From the NCBI GenBank assembly GCA_017557885.1, contig JAFYXV010000004.1:96552-160551 (forward strand): 64,000 bases of DNA, written 5' to 3'. This stretch comes from a bacterium. Its GTDB lineage: Bacteria > Auribacterota > UBA3054. The position numbers and the translations under genes were made by a program. Of this stretch, positions 26,011-33,648 are shown piece after piece; position 1 is the stretch's first letter, and each line of letters starts with the position of its first letter. The notes beneath the pieces are model-generated. The model did no database searches and was not told where the DNA came from. It was given only the letters and a program-made list of their open reading frames with translations.

Positions 26011-26550
26011 TTATTTGTTGAGGGGAAGCTTGCTGCGCATCTTCGAGAGTTCCTCGTCATACTGGCGGTTGAGCTCGTTGGTGACTTCCTTGGTGTAATC
26101 TTTCACCACCTTGGGATCAAGGTAGAGGATGGCTTTGAGATCGAGCATCATGGTGACGTTGTCGCGGCTGCCCACGGTCTCGATGATGGTCCGGATCTTG
26201 CCGGCAATGCGCTCCATGTCGTGGCTGTGCTGGGCCGTGATGTCCTCGGCGGACTGCTCCCTGTAGCGCTCGATGCGGTCGAAATCCCTGGCGTACTGCT
26301 CCCTTAAGGGCGCGGCTTTTTCCGGGGAAAGGGCGGCGATCTGGCCCTGGAGCTTGTCCAATTGGGCGGTCATCTGGGCTATCTCTTCCGTTTTCACGTC
26401 GCGTTTTGCCAGCGCTCTTTTTTCGCATTCCTTGAATTCCTTGCTGCTCTGCAGGATATCCTCGGTGTTGACGTAGGCGAAGCTGGCGGCCCTGGCGCTG
26501 AGGCAAAGGACCGTGACGAAAAGGGGCAGCAGCAGTATTTGTTTTTTCAT
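26011..26550 (-). CDS. OmpH/Skp-family periplasmic chaperone, second copy
   Basis: 179 residues. Signal peptide MKKQILLLPLFVTVLCLSARA, then the family opening FAYVNTEDILQSSKEFKE and a long charged coiled coil (residues 40-130, rich in K, E, Q and R), ending with FLDPKV-like DLKAILYLDPKVVKDYT and a short helical tail. Skp family proteins hold unfolded outer-membrane proteins in the periplasm, the coiled coils forming the tentacles of a trimer. It sits 1 base after a paralogue of nearly equal length and 18 bases before lpxD. Two adjacent copies hint at hetero-oligomers or different clients; that is inference. Confidence 0.88.
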   Translation of the reverse strand: MKKQILLLPLFVTVLCLSARAASFAYVNTEDILQSSKEFKECEKRALAKRDVKTEEIAQMTAQLDKLQGQIAALSPEKAAPLREQYARDFDRIERYREQSAEDITAQHSHDMERIAGKIRTIIETVGSRDNVTMMLDLKAILYLDPKVVKDYTKEVTNELNRQYDEELSKMRSKLPLNK

Positions 26551-26551
26551 G

Positions 26552-27103
26552 TTATTTTACGCGGGTTGGAGTCTTGTTCAAACGTTCTTTTTCCTTGGCG
26601 TAGGCCTCGTTCAGCCTTATCACCACGTCGTCGGTCAGGTCTTTCATTTCGGAGCGGTCCAGGTAAACTATGGCCTTGAGGTCGATGACCAGGGTGTATT
26701 TTCCCTCCGAGCCGATCTCCTCGATGATCTTTTTCAACTTGTTGGCGATGCGGTTGAGATCCAGGGTCCGCTGGTCCCGTAGCTCCTTGTCCGTGTCCTC
26801 GGCGAAGCGGTTGGCCTGGGCGATCTTGGCCTGGTAGATGGCTTCTTTTTCCTGGCGCTTGGCAGGGGAGAGGGCGTTCAGTTCGTCGCCCAGGGAATCG
26901 ATCTCGCTGGTCATTTTCCTGAGCTCCTCTTCTTTTTCGTCCTGGGTGTTCAGAAGAGCCAGCGAGCAGTCTTTATACTCTTTGCTGTTGTTGAGAGCTG
27001 TCTCGGTGTCAACATAGGCGATCTTGGGAGCCTTGACGTCCGCGCCCCATGAAAGGGCGGCGAAGGCGAGGCAGAGCGCCAAACAGACCATTCTTCCCGA
27101 CAT
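26552..27103 (-). CDS. OmpH/Skp-family periplasmic chaperone, first copy
   Basis: 183 residues, first gene of the operon. Signal peptide MSGRMVCLALCLAFAALSWG, then KIAYVDTETALNNSKEYKDC, a coiled coil with KEEELRKMTSEIDSLGDELN, and the same end block as its neighbour (LVIDLKAIVYLDRSEMKDLT). Start supported by AAGGA five bases upstream. Usually bamA precedes skp; here the operon begins with skp, so bamA lies elsewhere. The promoter is at 27142-27171. Confidence 0.88.
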   Translation of the reverse strand: MSGRMVCLALCLAFAALSWGADVKAPKIAYVDTETALNNSKEYKDCSLALLNTQDEKEEELRKMTSEIDSLGDELNALSPAKRQEKEAIYQAKIAQANRFAEDTDKELRDQRTLDLNRIANKLKKIIEEIGSEGKYTLVIDLKAIVYLDRSEMKDLTDDVVIRLNEAYAKEKERLNKTPTRVK

Positions 27104-27141
27104 AGTTCCTTATTCTCCAAAGTTATTTAGTTTATTTATGA

Positions 27142-27171
27142 ATTATACCAAAAAACAAAGGAGGCGGACAA
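27142..27171 (-). promoter_or_regulatory. Promoter of the skp-lpx operon
   Basis: Minus-strand TTGTCC (27166-27171), 18-base spacer, TATAAT (27142-27147) with an extended TGG before it. About 30 bases of leader. Confidence 0.7.
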
Positions 27172-27279
27172 ACGGTCTTTTTATAAAAACGCGGCGGAAG
27201 TGAGGGGGAGGCGCGCCGTTTGTCGCCGCGAAACAGAAAAAGGAGTTGATAAGTTGTTTTCCGGAGGGATGCCGTACCT

Positions 27280-27308
27280 TTGGCAAAGCGGGTTCGTTTT
27301 GCTATAAT
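27280..27308 (+). promoter_or_regulatory. Promoter of the DUF6754 membrane operon
   Basis: TTGGCA (27280-27285), 17 bases, TATAAT (27303-27308), with an extended TGC before the -10. Near consensus, so probably expressed well without an activator. Confidence 0.82.
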
Positions 27309-27335
27309 CAGTACCTGTTTAATTTGGAGCAATCA

Positions 27336-28106
27336 ATGGATCACGCGACTCTGCCGATTATAATATTCATACTGCTTTTCTCAAGCTTCATCATCACCAT
27401 GATAATTTTGACGAAGCGGGGGAAAGAGGTGTTTTTACGTCCCATCAACGGGCTCAAGGTCATCGACGACGCCATAGGAAGAGCCGCGGAGGAGGACAGG
27501 CCCATCATGTTCAACCTGGGCTTCGACGACCTTTCCGTCAATCTTTTCTGTTCCCTGGCGGTCATGGGCTACGTGGTCAGGAAGGCCGCCAAGCTCTCCA
27601 TGCCGGTTTACGTCCCCCTGGCCCAGCCCCTGGCCTACGCCATGGCTGAGGAATTTTGGAAAGACGGCTACGCGGCCATGGGCAAAGAAGGGATGTTCGC
27701 GGTGGAGGACTGCCTGAGATACATGTCCTCGAACCAGTCAGCCCTGGGCGCCGGCATCGCGGGCTGGATCAAGCGCGAGCATGTGGGCGCGAACTTCATG
27801 TTCGGCACCTACGGCTTCGAGTCCATGATGCTGGCCGAGGCCGGCCAGCAGGCCGGGGCTTTCCAGATCGCCTGCACGCCGAGCTTCTATCAGGTGCCGT
27901 TTTTCATGGTCTCCTGCGACTACACCGTCTTCGGTGAGGAGTTCTACGCCGCGGGCGCCTATTTCAACCGGGATCCCGTGCTGACGGGCAGCCTGGTCGG
28001 CCAGGACTATTCCAAGCTGGTCCTTCTGCTCCTCATAGTTTTGGGAAGCCTGCTTCTGACGATCTTCCAGAAATACGATTATCTGCGGCTGCTTCTCCAA
28101 TGGTGA
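27336..28106 (+). CDS. DUF6754-like membrane protein
   Basis: 256 residues from the ATG at 27336 (TTGGAG upstream; the longer frame would cross the promoter). One transmembrane helix at residues 7-26, a soluble domain of about 190 residues, and a C-terminal helix (LVLLLLIVLGSLLLTIF). The body matches what I know of DUF6754: LRPINGLKVIDDAIGRAAEE, VMGYVVRKAAKL, a LAEAGQQAGAFQIACTP block, FFMVSCDYTVFGEEFYAAGAY and GSLVGQDYSKL. The domain has no assigned function. It opens a four-gene membrane operon with gaps of 6, 2 and 13 bases; the products probably form one complex. Confidence 0.7.
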   Translation: MDHATLPIIIFILLFSSFIITMIILTKRGKEVFLRPINGLKVIDDAIGRAAEEDRPIMFNLGFDDLSVNLFCSLAVMGYVVRKAAKLSMPVYVPLAQPLAYAMAEEFWKDGYAAMGKEGMFAVEDCLRYMSSNQSALGAGIAGWIKREHVGANFMFGTYGFESMMLAEAGQQAGAFQIACTPSFYQVPFFMVSCDYTVFGEEFYAAGAYFNRDPVLTGSLVGQDYSKLVLLLLIVLGSLLLTIFQKYDYLRLLLQW

Positions 28107-28112
28107 CGAAAT

Positions 28113-29756
28113 ATGAGCAAAAGAAATATTCTTAAAATAATCGCTTTCGTGGTTGGGCTGTATTTCTTCCTGGAATACATCCTGCCGGAAAAAGTCGGCG
28201 GAGAATTCGATTCCTATGAGGTGAACTCCCCGGTCTGCGTGGAGAAGCAGGGACAAAAACTGCAGTTCTACGTCGGCAATTATTACAAGGGCCGCGGCAT
28301 AATCGGCCGCATGGTCAGGAAAGACGGCGCCTGGAAAAAGGATCCCAAGCCCGTCATGCAGCGCTCGCTTTTCCTTAAGTTCGACCAGTACGGCCTTGCG
28401 GAGCCCGATTGCGCGATCACTCCCGAAGGTCTGACGCTCCTCTACATGGGGCAGAACGAAAAGGAGCCCGTGCTTTGCTTCGCCGAGAGCAAGGACGACG
28501 GCAAAACTTTCCAGAAGAAAGGACCGGCGGTCTTCTCCACCAACGGTCTTTTCAAGGTCTCCGAAAACAACCCCAACGGCTTTTTGCCTGACAAAATAAA
28601 GACTTTCGCCGCGGAATACTCCGGCGGGCGGTGGGAGGTCTTCCTCTTCACCATGACCTACAGGGTGTTCCGCGCCTCGGGATCAGATCTCAAGCATCTT
28701 GAATTGGACGAGGAGCCGCTGGTGGGAGCGACGCTGACGGAAAAATCGCCCAACGCGTTCGACGTGGCGCTGGAAGGCAGAAGCCCGACGCTCTTCTACA
28801 TTATGGACAGGGAGATCCTGAAGTTCAGGAAGGGCGGCGACGGGCAGTGGGCCCCGCTGACTTGGAAAGCCTCCGCCGGCAACGGCAGCAACGACACCAT
28901 GTACGCCGGCGGCCGCTACAATTCCGCCGACGGCGCCCTGTACCTGGGCACCAGGCAGATGCAGAAGGGCCGGCCCATCGATTCGCCCTTCGAGACCGCG
29001 CTCTGCACCGTCAACTTGAGGGACCATTCCGACGGCTCGCCCCTGGCCACGGAAATGACGATCTACAAGAAAGTCGGAGCCCAGCCCAGGCCCACCTACC
29101 TTTCCTACGGCACCGAATGGGCGGGCAAATTCCTGACGGTGGTCGGCTCCTTCGCCATCTTCATCGCCATGATCAATTTGATGCTCTTCCACGGAAAGAA
29201 GATCTACCAGAGCGCCCTGAACTACAACGCGCCCCTGGGCGAAGAGAAGCTTCCCGGCGGCGGCGCGCCCATGAGGAATTTTTTGAAGAACGCCGGATAC
29301 AGCGCGGTCTTTTTGATCTTCCTGGCGGTGATGATCGTCTGCGCCCTGAAGGGCCAGACCGACGAGGCCAAGGGCACGGGCTGGAAGACCACCTTCGACT
29401 TTCTGTTCAACGCCATCCAGGCGCCCATGGGCAGCGCGGTCTTCTCCATGATCACTTTCTACATGATCAGCGCGGCCTACCGTTCCTTCAAGGTGAGAAG
29501 CCTGGAAGCGGGCTTTTTGATGGCGGCGGCCATCGTCTGCATGGTGGGGCAGATGCCCATCGGCGAGCTTCTGGCCTCCTTGGTTCCCGAAAGCTGGAAG
29601 CTTCTGCAGCTGCCCTGGCTCTCCTCCAAACTCTTGAGTGTTTTGAACGCCGCGGCTTACCGCGCCGTCCTCATAGGCACGCTTATCGGCAGCGTGGCGA
29701 TATCATTGCGAATCTGGCTCGGACTCGATAACAGCGTATATTCATCGGTGGATTGA
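28113..29756 (+). CDS. Membrane protein with extracytoplasmic propeller-like domain
   Basis: 547 residues. One N-terminal helix (ILKIIAFVVGLYFFLEYIL), then about 300 residues outside the membrane with repeats like FAESKDDGKTFQKKGPAVF, ALEGRSPTLFYIMD and YNSADGALYLGTRQM. These resemble blades of a beta-propeller of the sialidase or arabinanase type, but I see no catalytic set. From about residue 340 there are five or six helices (FLTVVGSFAIFIAMINLMLF; AVFLIFLAVMIVCAL; VFSMITFYMISAAY; FLMAAAIVCMVGQMPIGELL). Starts 6 bases after the DUF6754 gene. Probable sensor or binding subunit of the complex (inference). Confidence 0.6.
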   Translation: MSKRNILKIIAFVVGLYFFLEYILPEKVGGEFDSYEVNSPVCVEKQGQKLQFYVGNYYKGRGIIGRMVRKDGAWKKDPKPVMQRSLFLKFDQYGLAEPDCAITPEGLTLLYMGQNEKEPVLCFAESKDDGKTFQKKGPAVFSTNGLFKVSENNPNGFLPDKIKTFAAEYSGGRWEVFLFTMTYRVFRASGSDLKHLELDEEPLVGATLTEKSPNAFDVALEGRSPTLFYIMDREILKFRKGGDGQWAPLTWKASAGNGSNDTMYAGGRYNSADGALYLGTRQMQKGRPIDSPFETALCTVNLRDHSDGSPLATEMTIYKKVGAQPRPTYLSYGTEWAGKFLTVVGSFAIFIAMINLMLFHGKKIYQSALNYNAPLGEEKLPGGGAPMRNFLKNAGYSAVFLIFLAVMIVCALKGQTDEAKGTGWKTTFDFLFNAIQAPMGSAVFSMITFYMISAAYRSFKVRSLEAGFLMAAAIVCMVGQMPIGELLASLVPESWKLLQLPWLSSKLLSVLNAAAYRAVLIGTLIGSVAISLRIWLGLDNSVYSSVD

Positions 29757-29758
29757 TC

Positions 29759-30640
29759 ATGGCGGAAGAAAACAAAAAACGCTCCCTTTGGGACAGGATC
29801 CAGTTCTGCGATCCCAGGATCCTCTACGCGCTTTTCGCGGTGGTGGTCATTGTTTTCGAGATGGTCCAGGTCAAGATGCCGGTGCCCAATCCCGTCTGGG
29901 TGGGCAAACTCTACGACAAAGTAGAAAGCCTTCCCCTGGACAAGGCGGTGCTTATTGACTGCGACTACGGCGCCGGCAACAGGGGCGAGTGCGAAGGCCA
30001 GTTCAAGGCTTTCATCCAGCATCTGTTCTCCCGCAACATTAAGTTCATGGTGGTGACCTGGACCACCAACGTGGAAGGCCAGAAACTGGGCCGCCAGGTC
30101 CTGGACGAAGTGGCCAAGAAAATGGGCAAGGTGGACGGGGAGGACTACGTCATGTTCCAGGCCATCGTGAACGCCGGCGGCGTGACGCTGCAAAGCCTGG
30201 CCAAGGACATCCACGGCTTCGTTGTCAAAGACATCAACGGCCGCGACCTCGGCGACATCCCCATGATGAAGAATTTCAGAAGCATCAACGACGTTTCCCT
30301 GATCTACCGCGTGGCCTACTCCTGGGGCGGCATCCCCTGGATCGGCTTCGTGCAGTCCGTTTACGGCACGCCTTTGGCGGCGGGCTCCGCCGGCATCGAA
30401 AGCTCCACGGCCTATCCTTACCTGGATTCCGGCCAGCTCTGCGGGCTTCTGGCGGGGGCGGCCGGCGCGGCGGCTTACGAGAAAAGGATCATCGACGCCG
30501 GCATAACGGAGGAGACCGGCATCGGGACGAAGACCGTCAGCGTGCAGTCCTTCGCCACCCTTTTCGTGGTGGTGTCCATTTTGATAAGCAATTTCGCAAT
30601 GTTCATGTCCAAGGTCCAAAGCCGCAGGGCGAACATATAA
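29759..30640 (+). CDS. Membrane protein with central soluble domain, partner of DUF6754 protein
   Basis: 293 residues. I take the ATG at 29759 (GGTGG 7 bases upstream, 2 bases after the previous stop) rather than a TTG at 29753. Cytoplasmic start, helix ILYALFAVVVIVFEMV, a soluble alpha/beta region (PLDKAVLIDCDYGAGNRGEC; IKFMVVTWTTNVEGQKLG), and a second helix near the C-terminus (SFATLFVVVSILISNFAMF). Contains a glycine/alanine-rich stretch LLAGAAGAAAYEKRI. The V-L-I-D-C-D and V-V-T-W-T strands suggest a Rossmann-like core. I recognise no catalytic motif. Co-transcribed with its neighbours. Confidence 0.6.
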   Translation: MAEENKKRSLWDRIQFCDPRILYALFAVVVIVFEMVQVKMPVPNPVWVGKLYDKVESLPLDKAVLIDCDYGAGNRGECEGQFKAFIQHLFSRNIKFMVVTWTTNVEGQKLGRQVLDEVAKKMGKVDGEDYVMFQAIVNAGGVTLQSLAKDIHGFVVKDINGRDLGDIPMMKNFRSINDVSLIYRVAYSWGGIPWIGFVQSVYGTPLAAGSAGIESSTAYPYLDSGQLCGLLAGAAGAAAYEKRIIDAGITEETGIGTKTVSVQSFATLFVVVSILISNFAMFMSKVQSRRANI

Positions 30641-30653
30641 AGGAGAAAAGTTC

Positions 30654-31490
30654 ATGCAGAAAACAAGCAGCAAGATCTTCTGGCTTTTGATCGCCGCCGC
30701 CGTCCTTGGCCTGGCGGCCTGGGGCGAAGTGAAAGCTTTGCATTCTCCTGCGGTGACAGCCAGGATAGCCGACCTGGAGCTGCCCGGCCATTTCATTTAC
30801 CGGCTGCAGACCTGGGTGGCGGCTCTTTCCTGCATCGCGGTCTATTCCTTCCTTTTCAAGGAGAACCCCTTCTACCGCTTCTTCGAGCACGCGCTTTTGG
30901 GCTGCGCCACCGGGTACAGCTGCGCGGTGGTCATGCGCCAGAACCTTTACAGCCAGTGGCTCGTTCCCATCAAGAAATCCATAGTGAACGTCATGGCGAA
31001 CGGCTATACCCCCGAGGACGCCGCCACCATCGCTCTGATCTTCGCGGGCGTCATCGGCCTTCTGTGGTATTTCCAGTACAGTAAAAAATATTTCTGGGTC
31101 AGCCGCATCGCCATGTGCATCTCCCTGGGCGCGGGCGCGGGCCTGGCCTTCAAGGACACCTTCAACCAGCTCATACCCCAAATAACCGGCACTTTCAAGA
31201 ACATCTGCCCCTCGGAGTACGCCATGCCCGGCGTGCCTCTTATAGACCGTTTCTACGCCGGCTGCGAGAACGCCATCTTCGTCATAGGCACGGTCTCCGT
31301 CCTGATGTATTTCTTTTTCGCCTTCGGCAACAAGAACGCGATAGTCAAGAGCAGCTCGAAGATAGGCCGCTGGTACCTGATGATCGCCCTGGGAGCCTTC
31401 TTCGGCAACACCTTCATGTCGCGTCTTTCCGCGCTCATCGAACGCGTGCACTTCCTGATGGCCGAATGGCTCCTGATGTCCCAGATGTAA
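30654..31490 (+). CDS. Polytopic membrane protein, last gene of the DUF6754 operon
   Basis: 278 residues and about six to seven predicted helices, among them FWLLIAAAVLGLAAW, WVAALSCIAVYSFLF, IALIFAGVIGLLWYF, IAMCISLGAGAGLAF, AIFVIGTVSVLMYFFFAF and YLMIALGAFFGNTFM. Loops carry RFFEHALLGCATGYSCAVVM and a conserved-looking CPSEYAMPG. Start at 30654 has AAGGAGAAAAGTTC upstream. I know similar hydrophobic proteins beside DUF6754 genes but no function. It would be the core integral subunit. A weak GC hairpin with a short T-run follows near 31500; I cannot call it a terminator firmly. Confidence 0.6.
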   Translation: MQKTSSKIFWLLIAAAVLGLAAWGEVKALHSPAVTARIADLELPGHFIYRLQTWVAALSCIAVYSFLFKENPFYRFFEHALLGCATGYSCAVVMRQNLYSQWLVPIKKSIVNVMANGYTPEDAATIALIFAGVIGLLWYFQYSKKYFWVSRIAMCISLGAGAGLAFKDTFNQLIPQITGTFKNICPSEYAMPGVPLIDRFYAGCENAIFVIGTVSVLMYFFFAFGNKNAIVKSSSKIGRWYLMIALGAFFGNTFMSRLSALIERVHFLMAEWLLMSQM

Positions 31491-31563
31491 GGACCGAAGG
31501 GGCTGCCGCGGCCTTTTCTCCCTTCCCCGGGCGTTAAGATATCAAAAGCAAGTTTCCGGGGCT

Positions 31564-31592
31564 TTGCGAATTATTCCCAAGTTTGATATTAT
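31564..31592 (+). promoter_or_regulatory. Promoter of the STAS-RsbU pair
   Basis: TTGCGA (31564-31569), 17 bases, TATTAT (31587-31592), with TGA before the -10 box. Leader of about 50 bases; GGAGG stands 6-10 bases before the ATG at 31650. Confidence 0.65.
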
Positions 31593-31649
31593 TTACTAAA
31601 TATCGGAAAGAAGAAATAAGATCACGCCAAAGGCACATCGGAGGAAAGT

Positions 31650-32138
31650 ATGATAGGACACAGCAACAACAGAATAGAAGTGGCCCAGGGAAACGGGACC
31701 GCCTATGTGAGGATTTTCGGGCGGGGAACTTTCCAGGTGATGGCTGATTTCCGCGATTTTGTCCAGAAAAGCCTGGACGGCGGCATGGGTGTTTTCATCG
31801 ACCTTTCGGAATGCGAGACCCTGGACAGCTCTTTCATAGGGACCCTGGTGGCCCTGAGCATGAAGTCCAAGAAAGGCGACGAGCGTCTTATAAAGCTCTT
31901 CAACGTTTCCGAGCATGTCAAGAACATCCTGACCACTCTGGGGCTCATGAACATCCTGGACGTCAGGGACGCCGCTCCCGTCGGGGAAGGCCAGTACTCC
32001 GCGCTGCAGACGACCGTGCACGACAAGGTCGAGATAACATCCCTTATGCTCGACGCCCATCTTACCCTTTCGGAGATCAACGAGCGCAACGCTTTGGAAT
32101 TCAAGGACGTTGTGGAGTTTTTGCGCCATCAAAGCTAA
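31650..32138 (+). CDS. STAS-domain protein, anti-sigma factor antagonist type
   Basis: 162 residues. Residues 5-110 form a STAS domain: AYVRIFGRGTFQ, VFIDLSECETLDSSFIGTLV and LFNVSEHVKNILTTLGL. The D-S-S motif places S60 at the position phosphorylated in SpoIIAA (S58), so regulation by a serine kinase is likely. A C-terminal extension of about 50 residues has no STAS character and ends LEFKDVVEFLRHQS. It is 18 bases ahead of a PP2C phosphatase gene, the classic arrangement of a partner switch. No kinase (RsbW/SpoIIAB type) or sigma factor is in the window. Confidence 0.85.
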   Translation: MIGHSNNRIEVAQGNGTAYVRIFGRGTFQVMADFRDFVQKSLDGGMGVFIDLSECETLDSSFIGTLVALSMKSKKGDERLIKLFNVSEHVKNILTTLGLMNILDVRDAAPVGEGQYSALQTTVHDKVEITSLMLDAHLTLSEINERNALEFKDVVEFLRHQS

Positions 32139-32156
32139 AACGGGAGAGTCCTTGCG

Positions 32157-33644
32157 GTGTGGCAGCATCTTAAAGAAGCGGAGCCGATAGTCTGGCTTTT
32201 CATTGCGGCGGCGCTCATCGCGCTGCTTTTCGCCCTCTACGCTCTTCTCAAGGCTTGGCGCTATAAGAGAGCCGTCAGGGAGGCGGAGGCGCACGCCGAC
32301 AGGATGCGGGAGTCCCAGGAAAGCATCATGGCGCTTTTCAACCATGTTTCCCAGACCGTCAGAACTTATTTCCAGGACAGCAACATCAACAGCGGCGAAC
32401 TGGTGGAGGCTTTGCTGAAACACTTCGCCGAAGCCGCGCGGAAAAGTTTCCACTGCGCCTGCGCCGCGTATTTTGCCTACGACAAAGAGCAAAACGAGAT
32501 CAAGATGCTCAGAAGCTCCGGCCTTTTCCCCAGCTGCCTTGACATAAGCGAGGAGAAGCTCAAGCTCATCGCCGGCAACGAGGAGAAGACGGAGGAGTTT
32601 TTGAAGACCACCTCTTTTCCCCTGAACGTCACGCCCTTCGCCTCCGCGGTGGACCAGAAAAGGATCGTCAATTTCAGTTTCAAGGAATGCGAAGCCAAAG
32701 TCCGTTACAAGGTCTATGCGCTTTGGAGCATGCTTGTGGTCCCGGTGCGCTCCAGAGGGGAAGTTTCCGGAATTCTGGTGGTGGCCAACAAAAGAGGCAA
32801 AAGCCAGTTCGATCTGGAGGACGTGGAGCTTGCCAAGGGCATGGCGGAAGTGGTCAGCTGGACGCTCAACTATCTCGCCATGATCGCGGCCATCCGGGAA
32901 AAAGCCGGCGTGGATTCCCAGCTGGAGACCGCCGCCAGCATTCAGAATCATCTTCTGCCCAAGTCCCGGGCCGAGATGGGCTCGGTGGAAGCCGAAGCCC
33001 TCTACAGGACAGCCTACAGGGTGGGCGGGGATTATTTCGACTTCATCGAGGTCGATCAGGACCACCTGGGGATCCTTGTGGCGGACGTTTCCGGCAAAGG
33101 CATTCCCGCGGGACTGGTGATGGCCTCGACCCGGGCTCTGATGTCCGCGCTTTCCCAGAACGTGCTTTCCCCGGCCAAGCTTCTGACGGATCTGAACGCC
33201 CATTTGGTGCAGCTTATTCCCGAAGGCATGTTCGTCACCGCCAGCTACGCCATCATAGACGTGAGGAGCGCCGAGATGGTCTGCGCCAAGGCCGGCCACG
33301 AGCCTTTCCTGGCGGCCTTCAGCGGCGAGGAGGTGAAGGTCTGCAACAGCTCCGGCATGGTGCTCGGCATCATGGGCGGCGAGGTCTTCAACGAATCCAT
33401 AGAGGATGTCAAATACCAGCTGAAGAAAGGGGACATGGTCCTCTTCTACACCGACGGCGTGGTGGAGGCCCTCAACAGGCGCAAGGAGGAGTTCAACCGC
33501 GACAGGCTGGCCCTGGCTCTCGACAACGCCAGGAACTACGGCCCCTTCGAAGCGCTGCAGTCCATCCAGGGAAGGCTCGCCAAGTTTACGGACGGCGAGC
33601 CGCAGAACGACGACGTGACGCTGGTGGCCGTCAAGATAAAATGA
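32157..33644 (+). CDS. Membrane-anchored GAF-SpoIIE (RsbU-type) serine phosphatase
   Basis: 495 residues from a GTG at 32157 with GGGAGAG upstream. One helix at residues 11-32 (VWLFIAAALIALLFALYALL), a short coiled coil, a GAF-like sensor at about 75-245 (LWSMLVVPVRSRGEVSGILV, then VVANKRG), and a PP2C/SpoIIE domain at 255-495. Metal-binding aspartates sit in VGGDYFDFIEV, GILVADVSGKG and the final NDDVTLVAV. It should dephosphorylate a STAS protein, most simply its neighbour at 31650 and perhaps the triple-STAS protein at 35981, in response to a signal bound by the GAF domain. The signal is unknown. Confidence 0.88.
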   Translation: MWQHLKEAEPIVWLFIAAALIALLFALYALLKAWRYKRAVREAEAHADRMRESQESIMALFNHVSQTVRTYFQDSNINSGELVEALLKHFAEAARKSFHCACAAYFAYDKEQNEIKMLRSSGLFPSCLDISEEKLKLIAGNEEKTEEFLKTTSFPLNVTPFASAVDQKRIVNFSFKECEAKVRYKVYALWSMLVVPVRSRGEVSGILVVANKRGKSQFDLEDVELAKGMAEVVSWTLNYLAMIAAIREKAGVDSQLETAASIQNHLLPKSRAEMGSVEAEALYRTAYRVGGDYFDFIEVDQDHLGILVADVSGKGIPAGLVMASTRALMSALSQNVLSPAKLLTDLNAHLVQLIPEGMFVTASYAIIDVRSAEMVCAKAGHEPFLAAFSGEEVKVCNSSGMVLGIMGGEVFNESIEDVKYQLKKGDMVLFYTDGVVEALNRRKEEFNRDRLALALDNARNYGPFEALQSIQGRLAKFTDGEPQNDDVTLVAVKIK

Positions 33645-33648
33645 TCTT

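Noticed and set aside
31497-31516. GC-rich hairpin after the DUF6754 operon
   Set aside because: The stem is short and imperfect and the T-run only four bases, so I do not list it as a terminator.
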